DNA of 64,000 bases from Mucilaginibacter sp. cycad4 (GTDB lineage Bacteria > Bacteroidota > Bacteroidia > Sphingobacteriales > Sphingobacteriaceae): the NCBI RefSeq assembly GCF_034263275.1, contig NZ_CP139559.1, positions 5,208,001-5,272,000 on the forward strand. Reading direction: 5' to 3'. Numbering within the stretch: the stretch's first letter is position 1; each line of letters starts with the position of its first letter. A model generated the notes under the pieces. It saw only the letters and a list, made by a program, of their open reading frames with translations, did no database searches and was not told where the DNA came from. Below, in pieces: positions 32,045-39,977 of the stretch. The position numbers and the translations under genes are program-made.

Positions 32045-33595
32045 TTACAGTTTAATTTCTTCGTCTTTTGAGGAGAAGAAATGGAACTCGGTGATTTGGT
32101 AGGATGGGTTATTTTTAACCTTGATCCATTGGCCATATTTGATAAACCACTTCATTTGGCGGTTATAGATGCCCTTTTTAATAAAGGCCTCAATATATGG
32201 GTGTACACACAGGGTTATACCTTTTTCGTTTTGCTCGGTAAGGATGTAATTGAAATTATTTTCAATATCGTCCATCAGCAAAATGGTTGGCCTGATAGTG
32301 CCGGTTCCGTTACAGGTAGGGCAAACCTCGCTGGTAACAATGTTCATTTCGGGCCTCACACGCTGACGGGTGATCTGCACCAGTCCAAATTTGCTCGGAG
32401 GCAAAATGGTGTGCTTGGCACGGTCGTACTGCATTTCGGCACGCAGAAAATCAAAGAGCTCCTTGCGGTTTTGCGGTTTGTGCATGTCGATAAAATCGAT
32501 CACCACAATGCCGCCCATATCGCGCAGGCGTAATTGCCTTGCAATTTCTTTGGCCGCTTCCTTATTTACCTGGTAAGCGTTCTCTTCCTGGTTTTCTTTG
32601 CTGGCTGTACGGTTACCGCTGTTTACGTCAATAACGTGCAGGGCTTCGGTATGCTCAATTACCAGGTAAGCGCCGCCGGCAAGGTTCACGGTTTTACCAA
32701 ATGCGCCTTTGATCTGCTTTTCGATACCGAAATGGTCAAATATAGGCTCCTTATGCTTGTGCATGCGGACTATACTTTCCATATCAGGCGAAATTTCATG
32801 AATGTATGACCGAATTTCTTCGAACATACTATTGTCATTGGTATAAATGTGCTGAAAATCGGGGTTCAAAATATCCCTGAGGATAGTTGATGTACGCCCT
32901 ATTTCGCCCAATACCTTTTTTGAAGGCTCAACAGAAGGCAGCTTGGTAATAAACTGCTCCCATTTCGAGATCAGGTCAAGCAGGTCTTTCTGCAGCTCAT
33001 CAACCCCTTTACCTTCGGAAACTGTACGGATGATAACGCCAAAATGCTTTGGCTTAATGCTCTCAACTACTTTACGGAGCCTGTTACGCTCGGTATTGCT
33101 TTTTATCTTTTTCGAAATAGAAATAGCTTCCGAAAAAGGTACTAAAACAACGTACCGCCCCGCTATTGACAGGTCGGAACTTAAACGCGGCCCCTTGGTT
33201 GATATGGGTTCTTTGGCTATTTGTACCGGGATAAGCTGGTTTTTGGTTAATATCTCAGAGATCTTGCCTCCTTTATTGATATCGGCCTCAAGCTTAAACC
33301 CATCCAATAGCTTTGACTGATATCCCCCGCTACGTACTTGCTTGGTCAGCTTAAGCAGGCTTTGTACCTGCGGACCAAGATCAAGATAATGCAAAAAGGC
33401 ATCCTTCTCATAGCCAACGTCAACAAAGGCGGCATTTAAGCTGGGCATGATCTTTTTGATGCGGCCCAGGTAAATATCGCCAACTGTATAGTTGTTGCTT
33501 ACCTGTTCTTTGTGAAGCTCTACGAGTTGTTTATCCTGTAATAATGCAATGGTAGCCCCGTTGGGGGATGAATCGATAATTAATTCTTTTATCAA
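32045..33595 (-). CDS. rng: Ribonuclease G/E-family endoribonuclease
   Basis: A 516-residue RNase G-type protein. An S1-like RNA-binding domain (about 35-120) precedes the catalytic DNase I-like part with D323 (HVIDVNSG) and D367 (VVIDFIDM), and a zinc-link CPTC (C425, C428). It has no long RNase E-type tail. It cleaves single-stranded AU-rich RNA and helps mature rRNA and tRNA. It ends the HU-TPR-COX24-like-RNase G array on the minus strand. The gap to the COX24-like gene (196 bases) contains repeat sequence, so it may have its own promoter. Confidence 0.95.
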   Translation of the reverse strand: MIKELIIDSSPNGATIALLQDKQLVELHKEQVSNNYTVGDIYLGRIKKIMPSLNAAFVDVGYEKDAFLHYLDLGPQVQSLLKLTKQVRSGGYQSKLLDGFKLEADINKGGKISEILTKNQLIPVQIAKEPISTKGPRLSSDLSIAGRYVVLVPFSEAISISKKIKSNTERNRLRKVVESIKPKHFGVIIRTVSEGKGVDELQKDLLDLISKWEQFITKLPSVEPSKKVLGEIGRTSTILRDILNPDFQHIYTNDNSMFEEIRSYIHEISPDMESIVRMHKHKEPIFDHFGIEKQIKGAFGKTVNLAGGAYLVIEHTEALHVIDVNSGNRTASKENQEENAYQVNKEAAKEIARQLRLRDMGGIVVIDFIDMHKPQNRKELFDFLRAEMQYDRAKHTILPPSKFGLVQITRQRVRPEMNIVTSEVCPTCNGTGTIRPTILLMDDIENNFNYILTEQNEKGITLCVHPYIEAFIKKGIYNRQMKWFIKYGQWIKVKNNPSYQITEFHFFSSKDEEIKL

Positions 33596-33791
33596 TTGCT
33601 ACTCCATTTCTTATAACGGTAAAAACCGTGTGTTAATAAGTGGGTAAAAAAACACTAATAATAAAAAGTTACCCGCCCCGTATTGAGGCAGGTAAAACAA
33701 TGTTTAGTCTTAAGTCATTAGTCGAAAGTTTAAAGTCAGGAAAGAAAGACTTTGTACTTAAGACTAAGTACTATCGACTTAACATAAATGC

Positions 33792-33881
33792 TTATTTCTT
33801 TTTATGTCTGTTTTTTCTTAAACGTTTTTTACGTTTGTGGGTAGCCATTTTGTGTCTTTTACGTTTTTTACCGCTCGGCAT
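33792..33881 (-). CDS. AURKAIP1/COX24-domain small ribosome-associated protein
   Basis: A 29-residue extremely basic protein, too short for standard gene finding. It reads MPSGKKRKRHKMATHKRKKR, then a further short basic stretch ending in KKK. The K/R-rich helix with the HKMxxHKRKKR motif is the signature of the AURKAIP1/COX24 (bS22-like) family, which sits at the ribosome decoding region in other bacteria. It lies between the TPR gene (22 bases upstream) and the RNase G gene, the arrangement expected of an accessory ribosome or RNA-decay operon. The start has an ATTATTATT spacer and no strong Shine-Dalgarno site, usual for this phylum. Confidence 0.9.
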   Translation of the reverse strand: MPSGKKRKRHKMATHKRKKRLRKNRHKKK

Positions 33882-33903
33882 AATAATAATTTTTAAATGT
33901 GTG

Positions 33904-34758
33904 TTAGTTATTTAATTCCTTGATATATCCATCAATGCGCTGACTGAATACAGGGTCAGGCATCATTTCTTTGCATTTCTGGTAAGCATCAATAGCTTCC
34001 TTTTTCATACCTAATTGCTTGTAGCTTTCGGCTAAATAGAAAGTAGGCTCCAGTTCCTGCTTTTGTGCAAGCAGTGTTTTAAACCTGCCTACCGCTTTTT
34101 CATACTGACCCGATTTCATGGCAAACATCCCTAAGTTAAGGTTAGCGTTCCAGTTGTTCGGGTCTTTTTTAACAACTTCAAGCAGTAGCGCAATGCCCTG
34201 CATAGGGCCTGCTGCTCCATTTACATAAGCTATGCCCAACCCGGTTTTGCCTTCAAGGCTTTCGGGCTGTAATTTCAAAGCATTTTGAAATGCTTCGGCT
34301 GCGTTGCTTACAAAAGCGGGCTGCAATAAAGTATCTTGTGTAAGTTTATAGGCATCATTAAAACGGTTACCTGCGCTGATCCAATCTTGCGCCTTGTTAT
34401 CCTTACGGGCTAATGCCTGATAGTAAAACGCTGCGGGTGCAGGTTGGTTAACATCGTCCCAGTGAGTGGCCAGCTGCTTTTGCAAAGCCGGCGCATCTGC
34501 GTCTGATGCTTTCTTTAGCTGGGTTTCAAGGTCATTTATCTTAGCTGCCAATGCATCCCCAATAGCTGCTTTGGCAGGGGCCGATACCATATCAACAGTA
34601 ACGTTAGCTGCCGGCTTAACGGCGCCTGCTGAGGCGGCCATCGCCGGTTTGCCGTTTTTATCGTCTTTTGGTTTTACCAAACCTTTAACGGGCAACCAAT
34701 ACAAATAGCCCATAATAACAACTACTGCTGCACTAACGACTATTTGCTTTTTATTCAT
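33904..34758 (-). CDS. TPR-repeat membrane-anchored protein
   Basis: A 284-residue protein with an N-terminal transmembrane anchor (IVVSAAVVVIMGYLYWLPV, about 6-24), a low-complexity Ala/Lys linker, and C-terminal tetratricopeptide repeats (DPNNWNANLNLGMFAMKSGQ, EPTFYLAESYKQLGMKKEAI). TPR domains mediate protein-protein contacts. It starts 12 bases after the HU gene stop and ends 22 bases before the COX24-like gene, so it belongs to that operon. The role with HU and RNase G is unknown. Confidence 0.88.
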   Translation of the reverse strand: MNKKQIVVSAAVVVIMGYLYWLPVKGLVKPKDDKNGKPAMAASAGAVKPAANVTVDMVSAPAKAAIGDALAAKINDLETQLKKASDADAPALQKQLATHWDDVNQPAPAAFYYQALARKDNKAQDWISAGNRFNDAYKLTQDTLLQPAFVSNAAEAFQNALKLQPESLEGKTGLGIAYVNGAAGPMQGIALLLEVVKKDPNNWNANLNLGMFAMKSGQYEKAVGRFKTLLAQKQELEPTFYLAESYKQLGMKKEAIDAYQKCKEMMPDPVFSQRIDGYIKELNN

Positions 34759-34770
34759 GATGGCGTATAA

Positions 34771-35067
34771 TTATTTTTTGCTGGTTTTGTTACCTGACTT
34801 TACTTTCTCAACAAAAGTTTTAGCTGGCTTAAAGCTTGGTACAAAATGTTCAGGGATAATGATGGCAGTATTTTTTGAAATGTTACGTGCTGTTTTCTTA
34901 GCTCTTTTTTTAACCACAAAACTACCGAACCCTCTTACATAAACATTTTCGCCGCCAACCATTGAGCTTTTAACAACCTTGAAAAACGCCTCAACAGTTT
35001 CCTGCACGTCTACTTTCTCTATACCTGTCTTTGATGAGATTTCAGTTATAATTTCTGCCTTAGTCAT
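34771..35067 (-). CDS. HU-family DNA-binding protein
   Basis: A 98-residue histone-like protein. It has the typical HU/IHF opening (TKAEIITEISSKTGI), the conserved GFGSF (VRGFGSFVVKKRAKKTARN) and the flexible beta arm (NISKNTAIIIPEHFVPSFKPAK). It dimerises and bends DNA. It is the first gene of the HU-TPR-COX24-like-RNase G array and is divergent from mutY. A perfect -7 box for it is at 35118-35125. Confidence 0.95.
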   Translation of the reverse strand: MTKAEIITEISSKTGIEKVDVQETVEAFFKVVKSSMVGGENVYVRGFGSFVVKKRAKKTARNISKNTAIIIPEHFVPSFKPAKTFVEKVKSGNKTSKK

Positions 35068-35117
35068 ATCTTATTTACTTAATTTAATTTTATAAATACT
35101 TAACTGTTTTGGGGTTG

Positions 35118-35125
35118 CAAAAGTA
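35118..35125 (-). promoter_or_regulatory. -7 box upstream of the HU gene
   Basis: On the minus strand TACTTTTG is a perfect TAnnTTTG box, 51 bases upstream of the HU start. No strong -33 TTG at ideal distance is seen. It probably drives the HU-TPR-COX24-like array. Confidence 0.6.
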
Positions 35126-35505
35126 TTGCTTTATCCGTTAACAGCGAAATATTTATCCGTTTTTTTTTACCAATGGCGCAAAACCTACATTTTCGTTACA
35201 ATTTTGAGTATGAGAGGCTTATAAATTACTGGTTAAACACCAATTTGCCAATGTAAAGAAGTGTGAAAAAAAGTGTGAAAATCCATCATTCCAGCCCGTG
35301 GCGAAGGCTTGCAATTTCACAGGTATGCAGCCCGCATTTATCCCCGGTTTTTTAATTTTGATCCCTCACAATTTCTTACTTTCCGGCTCATTCCCCCTCC
35401 AATCCTGCCTCTTGATTCTTAATTTCTTGCCTCTTGATTTCTTGCCTCTTGATTCTTGATTTCTTGACTCTTGACTCCTCTTGATTCTTAATTACTTTTA
35501 CACCA
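35126..35505. other. Intergenic spacer with CT-rich repeat tract
   Basis: About 380 bases between HU and mutY. A run of TCTTGATTCTTAATTTCTTG-like units fills 35405-35490 and resembles the tract at 13165-13240. The rest is AT-rich without a recognisable gene. The mutY promoter must lie within or beside the repeat. Confidence 0.6.
35405..35490. repeat. CT-rich TCTTGATT repeat tract, longer copy
   Basis: About nine degenerate TCTTGATT/TCTTGACT/TTTCTTGCC units end 15 bases before the mutY start. The same units occur at 13165-13240 and in the 23S-tRNA spacer. Confidence 0.75.
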
Positions 35506-36552
35506 ATGAATTTTACCGACGAAGTGGTACAATGGTACTTAAACAACAAACGCGACCTGCCCTGGCGTAATACTACTGATCCTTATGTGATCTGGCTATC
35601 TGAGATCATCCTGCAGCAAACCCGGGTAGAACAGGGCATGCCTTATTTTTACCGCTTCCTTGAAAAATATCCTGATGTAAGCAGTTTTGCCGCCGCCCAT
35701 GAGGATGAGATCCTGAAGCTATGGCAGGGATTGGGTTACTACTCAAGGGGGCGCAATATGCTCAAAACAGCCCGGCTTGTACAGGAACTCCATAACGGCC
35801 ACTTTCCTGACAGCTATAATGAACTGATAAAACTAAAAGGTATTGGCGAATATACAGCCGCCGCTATCGCGTCGTTTGCGGCTAATGAAGCCAAAGCTGT
35901 GGTGGACGGTAACGTTTATCGTGTACTGGCACGCTACCTGGGTATTTATGAGCCCATCAACTCAACCGGGGGTAAAAAAACATTTCAAAAGGCTGCCGAT
36001 GATTTTCTTAATAAGAAAATGCCGGGACTGCACAATCAGGCTATGATGGAGTTTGGCGCTATGCTGTGCAAACCTAAAAATCCAGCCTGCGGTATTTGCC
36101 CTGTCCGCCTGGGTTGTGTAGCCTTTAACACCGATGCTGTTGCCGATCTCCCGGTGAAATTAAAAACAGTAAAAGTACGTGAGCGCTTTTTTAATTATTT
36201 CCTGGTAACTAACGGCAATACCGTTTTGATGAGCAAAAGGGGCGATAAAGACATCTGGGCCAATATGTTTGATTTACCCATGGTAGAAACAAGCTCACTT
36301 TTAACCCTGGAAGAGCTATTGAAACAACCTGAAGTTTTAGCTGTTTTTGGTAATGATATTAAAGCTATTGAAGTTTCGACGGTGCATAAACACATCCTTA
36401 CCCATCAGCGGCTTTTTGTAAGGCTGATAAAAATTGAAAACCAGCCCCTCAAAACAAACGAAAACTGGGTTAAAATCAACGTTCAAAACCTGCCGGAGTT
36501 AGCATTGCCAAAAATCATTTTTATATTATTAAAAAATATTTTTAATTTGTAA
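35506..36552 (+). CDS. mutY: A/G-specific adenine glycosylase MutY
   Basis: A 348-residue glycosylase. The catalytic Glu (E33) lies in SEIILQQTR, the helix-hairpin-helix LKGIGEYTAA at 110-119, and the catalytic Asp at 134 (VVDGNVYRV). An iron-sulphur cluster is bound by C188, C195, C198 and C204. The C-terminal NUDIX-like domain reads 8-oxoguanine. It removes adenine mispaired with 8-oxoG. It is followed 24 bases later by ssb on the same strand. HU lies divergently upstream. Confidence 0.95.
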   Translation: MNFTDEVVQWYLNNKRDLPWRNTTDPYVIWLSEIILQQTRVEQGMPYFYRFLEKYPDVSSFAAAHEDEILKLWQGLGYYSRGRNMLKTARLVQELHNGHFPDSYNELIKLKGIGEYTAAAIASFAANEAKAVVDGNVYRVLARYLGIYEPINSTGGKKTFQKAADDFLNKKMPGLHNQAMMEFGAMLCKPKNPACGICPVRLGCVAFNTDAVADLPVKLKTVKVRERFFNYFLVTNGNTVLMSKRGDKDIWANMFDLPMVETSSLLTLEELLKQPEVLAVFGNDIKAIEVSTVHKHILTHQRLFVRLIKIENQPLKTNENWVKINVQNLPELALPKIIFILLKNIFNL

Positions 36553-36576
36553 AATAATTTTGCGTTAATTTATGGC

Positions 36577-36987
36577 ATGTCTGGAATAAACAAAGTAATA
36601 CTCGTTGGTCACTTAGGCAAAGACCCTGAAGTACGGAATTTAGAAGGTGGCGTATCCGTTACGAGTTTCCCTTTAGCTACTTCCGAAACCTTTAATAAAG
36701 ATGGCCGCAAGGTTGAACAAACCGAATGGCATAACATTGTAATGTGGCGTGGCCTGGCCGAAGTTGCAGCCAGGTTTCTTTCAAAAGGAAAACTGGTGTA
36801 TATTGAAGGAAAGTTGCGTACCCGCTCATTCGAGGATAAGGAGGGCGTTAAAAAGTACACTACCGAAGTTGTGGCCGAAAACTTTACCATGCTTGGCCGC
36901 AAAAGTGATTTTGAAACCGAGCCGTTAAAATCACCCTTAAAAAACGGGGATTCGTTTATCGATCATTTAGATGCCGAAGATTATTAA
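36577..36987 (+). CDS. ssb: Single-stranded DNA-binding protein
   Basis: A 136-residue protein with the OB fold opening GINKVILVGHLGKDPEVRNL, the LATSE and WHNIVMWRGLAEVAARFL segments, and GKLVYIEGKLRTRSF. The C-terminal tail ends in DHLDAEDY rather than the DDLPF type of many bacteria, so the hydrophobic end that binds repair partners is unusual. It coats single-stranded DNA as a tetramer. The next genes are convergent, so it ends its operon, and a hairpin at 37018-37052 follows. Confidence 0.93.
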   Translation: MSGINKVILVGHLGKDPEVRNLEGGVSVTSFPLATSETFNKDGRKVEQTEWHNIVMWRGLAEVAARFLSKGKLVYIEGKLRTRSFEDKEGVKKYTTEVVAENFTMLGRKSDFETEPLKSPLKNGDSFIDHLDAEDY

Positions 36988-37017
36988 ATTACCGATACTT
37001 ACTAAAACATCCCAAAG

Positions 37018-37052
37018 AAAAAATGCCGGTAACGCTTGTCACTGGCATCTTT
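37018..37052 (+). terminator. Terminator-like hairpin after ssb
   Basis: AAAATGCCGGT and ACTGGCATCTTTT face each other with two mismatches. It stands 30 bases past the ssb stop and is followed by T-rich DNA. Confidence 0.6.
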
Positions 37053-37077
37053 TATGTCCCGGAGAATTATAAATCTG

Positions 37078-37572
37078 TTATTGCTTAAAATAGCTCACAC
37101 CCTGCGGCGGGGTACAATCTTCGGCTGGTCCGCATATATATGTCAGCGTAAGTACATTCCCGCCTGCATTTAAAACCATATTGTAATTGGCCGTTACTGC
37201 AATAATATTATTAACTGCCGCCAGTTCGGAAACCGGGCCAAAAGCATTGTTTTTGTTTTGATAATCAGTTATATCATACAAGGTTAAGACCGAATTCTGG
37301 ATCTTATATTTTCCAACCCTTTTTGACGATGTTCCGATAAGCTTTTTAGAAACCGAGTCGATACTGGTTACCGTACCTTCAAATGTATGGTCGGTTTTAA
37401 AATCGTATTCATATTGTGTCCCTTGTTTTGAAAATGCAGCAGGAACAATCCATTTTCCGGATATATTTAGCTCACTATTTGTTACCGTCTCTTTATGACA
37501 GCCCCAAAAAACCGTTACTAAAACAATGGCTAACAAGCCTAACACTTTTGCAGGATTCGTAATCTGTTTCAT
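37078..37572 (-). CDS. Small lipoprotein, lipocalin-like domain
   Basis: A 164-residue protein with a lipoprotein signal (MKQITNPAKVLGLLAIVLVT, lipobox FWGC). The body has alternating strands (GKWIVPAAFSKQG, YEYDFKTDHTFEGTVTSID, RVGKYKIQNSVLTLYD) in the manner of the small lipocalin-like domains common in Bacteroidota. The start at 37572 is preferred; a longer frame to 37707 would read through the terminator hairpin of the S9 peptidase gene. The function is unknown. Confidence 0.75.
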   Translation of the reverse strand: MKQITNPAKVLGLLAIVLVTVFWGCHKETVTNSELNISGKWIVPAAFSKQGTQYEYDFKTDHTFEGTVTSIDSVSKKLIGTSSKRVGKYKIQNSVLTLYDITDYQNKNNAFGPVSELAAVNNIIAVTANYNMVLNAGGNVLTLTYICGPAEDCTPPQGVSYFKQ

Positions 37573-37636
37573 ATCAATGGTTACGCTTATAAAAAGCATA
37601 ATGATACAGCCGCATATTCTTTTTTTGGTAAAAGCA

Positions 37637-37671
37637 AAAGCCCTCATATAATGGACTATTATGAGGGCTTT
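37637..37671 (-). terminator. Terminator after the S9 peptidase gene
   Basis: AAAGCCCTCATA (37637-37648) and TATGAGGGCTTT (37660-37671) form a strong hairpin, ended on the minus strand by T-rich DNA. It lies 14 bases past the peptidase stop. Confidence 0.8.
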
Positions 37672-37685
37672 GCCTGTTAATACGT

Positions 37686-39875
37686 TTATCTTCCTCCCGG
37701 AGGGCATTTAGCTTTCAGATACTGTGTGAACAGCGTACGCAGGTGCTGTGTTGTGCCTTCACCTTCTGATATCGAATGCGTACGGTTAGGGTATGACATC
37801 AGCTGAAACTGCCGGTTGTATTTTACCAGTTCGTCAATCAGCAGCTCGGCATTTTTGTAATGTACATTATCATCGCCCGTACCATGAATGTAAAGCAGGT
37901 TACCTTTCAAATTCTTAGCATAAGTAACCGGCGAACCTTTGACAAACACAGCACGGCCGGCATCATCTGTAGGTACGCCCATATAACGCTCCTGGTAAAT
38001 GTTATCATAAGTAAGCTGGTTGCCTACCGCTGCTACCGCGATACCGGTTTTATAAACATCACCATACTGGAACATCAGGTTAAGGGTTGATGAACCGCCG
38101 CCGCTCCAGCCGTGTACCGCTATACGGGTTGAGTCGACAAAAGGCCATTTGATGATCTCTTTGGCAGCCATAGCCTGGTCGCGGATGTTGATGATGCCAA
38201 TATTTTTGTAAATAGCCTTGCGCCAGGCGGTGCCTTTAGGGGCAGGAGCGCCACGCCCTTCAACCGACATGTAAATATAGCCGTCGTCGGCCATGCTGCC
38301 TTCATACAGCCTGTTACGGCCAGTACCCCAGGTATCTGTTACGGTTTGCCCAGCCGGTTCGCCATAAACGGTAAACAGTACCGGGTATTTTTTATTCGGA
38401 TCGAAATTGGTTGGCTTTACCATCCAGCCGTCCATTTCAATACCATCAACAGTTTTTACCTTGAAAAACTCAGGTTTATTTTTAGCGTTTTTATCAACGG
38501 TTATTACAGTACCGCCGATATGTTTGTGGGCGGGCAAACTGATCACCTCGCTTTGCAGGCGGGTATAGCTGTTGCTGAAATTATGCAGCGCAACCTTGCC
38601 ATTAGGCGAAATATCATAGCTATGTGTGCCCGGTTCATCGGCAGGTGAAACGCGCTCGGCCGTACCGCCGCTTAATTTTATTTTGTAAAGATATTTCTGT
38701 GTAGCATTATCCGGCGATGCAATAAAATATACATAACCCAAAGCTTCATCAATCATATCAATACCGATCACATCATAGTTGCCTTTGGTGATCAGGCTTT
38801 CCTTGCCTTCGCGGGTTATTTTATATAAATGACGCCAACCATCCTTCTCGCTCAGCCATAAAAAGCTTTTGCCTTTTTCAATCCAGCCCCAGCCTACCGG
38901 GTCGCCGCCGGCTACACGTGCTTTAACATCAATCCATGAATCGTTATGCTCTTCGCGGATTACACGGGTTGCACCGTTTAATACGTTACCGATAAACACG
39001 CGGCTTTCATTTTGCGCGCGGTTCAACTGTTCAAGAATAACTTCGTTTGAGTTATCGGCCCATTCCATATTAGGAATGTAATGCTGTACAGCATCACCCG
39101 GAACATTGATCCAGGTAGTTGTACCAGTGGTGGTATTAACAACACCCACTTTGCATGAGCTTGGATCTTCGCCTGCAACAGGGTACTCAACCGGCACAAC
39201 ATATGGATAAACCGAATCGGTAGTGTTCAGCATTAAATAGGTTTTGATCTTGCTGGCGTCAATCTGCCAGTAGGCTATCGATTTGCTATCCGGCGACCAG
39301 CGGAAACCATCGCGGCAGCCAAACTCTTCTTCATAAGCCCAGTCAAAGGTACCGTTGATAAGCTTTTGGGTACCATCGGTAGTTAATTGCTTTACCGAAC
39401 CATCGGCCAGGTCTTCCATATAAATGTTATGGCCGCTTACATAAGCTGCTTTAGTACCATCCGGCGAAAATTTGGCGAACATCAATGATGATGCCGGCAG
39501 GTTTTTGCCCAACTGCCAAAGCTTTTTGGTATTGGAGTCATACACCCAGTAATCGGCGCGGGTATCGTAGCGCCATACCTTTTTTGTATTGGTATTGATG
39601 AGCACTTTTTTGTTATCATCGCTCACTGTAAACCTTTTAACGCTGACAGGTGCTTTGCCTGCTGGCGTCAATTCTTCTTTAGTGATAAAAACAGTTTTTT
39701 TTGAGGTGTCACGGGCATCAATCATGATGATCTGCCCGCCGGTGATGCGGTAATACTGATAGCCGTCTTTTGTCCAGTTAACGGCAGCACGTTGCGCCCG
39801 GGCAGTATTTTGCTGGATAATTAACAGTAGCGCAGTAAGGAAAAATAATCCCGAACGGTAAAATTTCATATACAT
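37686..39875 (-). CDS. Secreted prolyl oligopeptidase-family peptidase (DPP4-like, S9)
   Basis: A 729-residue exported serine peptidase. The signal peptide ends near RAQRA. A beta-propeller DPP-IV N-terminal domain (about 60-440) precedes the alpha/beta-hydrolase domain with the serine in HGWSGGGSS (S591), Asp in GTGDD (D668) and His in RTHS (H700). It probably releases X-Pro dipeptides in the periplasm. The elbow GWSGGG is a slight variant of the usual GWSYGG. A terminator follows. The divergent serine hydrolase starts about 100 bases upstream of its start. Confidence 0.93.
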   Translation of the reverse strand: MYMKFYRSGLFFLTALLLIIQQNTARAQRAAVNWTKDGYQYYRITGGQIIMIDARDTSKKTVFITKEELTPAGKAPVSVKRFTVSDDNKKVLINTNTKKVWRYDTRADYWVYDSNTKKLWQLGKNLPASSLMFAKFSPDGTKAAYVSGHNIYMEDLADGSVKQLTTDGTQKLINGTFDWAYEEEFGCRDGFRWSPDSKSIAYWQIDASKIKTYLMLNTTDSVYPYVVPVEYPVAGEDPSSCKVGVVNTTTGTTTWINVPGDAVQHYIPNMEWADNSNEVILEQLNRAQNESRVFIGNVLNGATRVIREEHNDSWIDVKARVAGGDPVGWGWIEKGKSFLWLSEKDGWRHLYKITREGKESLITKGNYDVIGIDMIDEALGYVYFIASPDNATQKYLYKIKLSGGTAERVSPADEPGTHSYDISPNGKVALHNFSNSYTRLQSEVISLPAHKHIGGTVITVDKNAKNKPEFFKVKTVDGIEMDGWMVKPTNFDPNKKYPVLFTVYGEPAGQTVTDTWGTGRNRLYEGSMADDGYIYMSVEGRGAPAPKGTAWRKAIYKNIGIINIRDQAMAAKEIIKWPFVDSTRIAVHGWSGGGSSTLNLMFQYGDVYKTGIAVAAVGNQLTYDNIYQERYMGVPTDDAGRAVFVKGSPVTYAKNLKGNLLYIHGTGDDNVHYKNAELLIDELVKYNRQFQLMSYPNRTHSISEGEGTTQHLRTLFTQYLKAKCPPGGR

Positions 39876-39977
39876 TTAGTTTGAATTAATTGAGCGGCGT
39901 TATTTTTATTTATTAAGTAACGTCACTGTAAATTTTGCGTTAAATTAGCACAATAAAGAAATCTAAAGCCATCTGTA

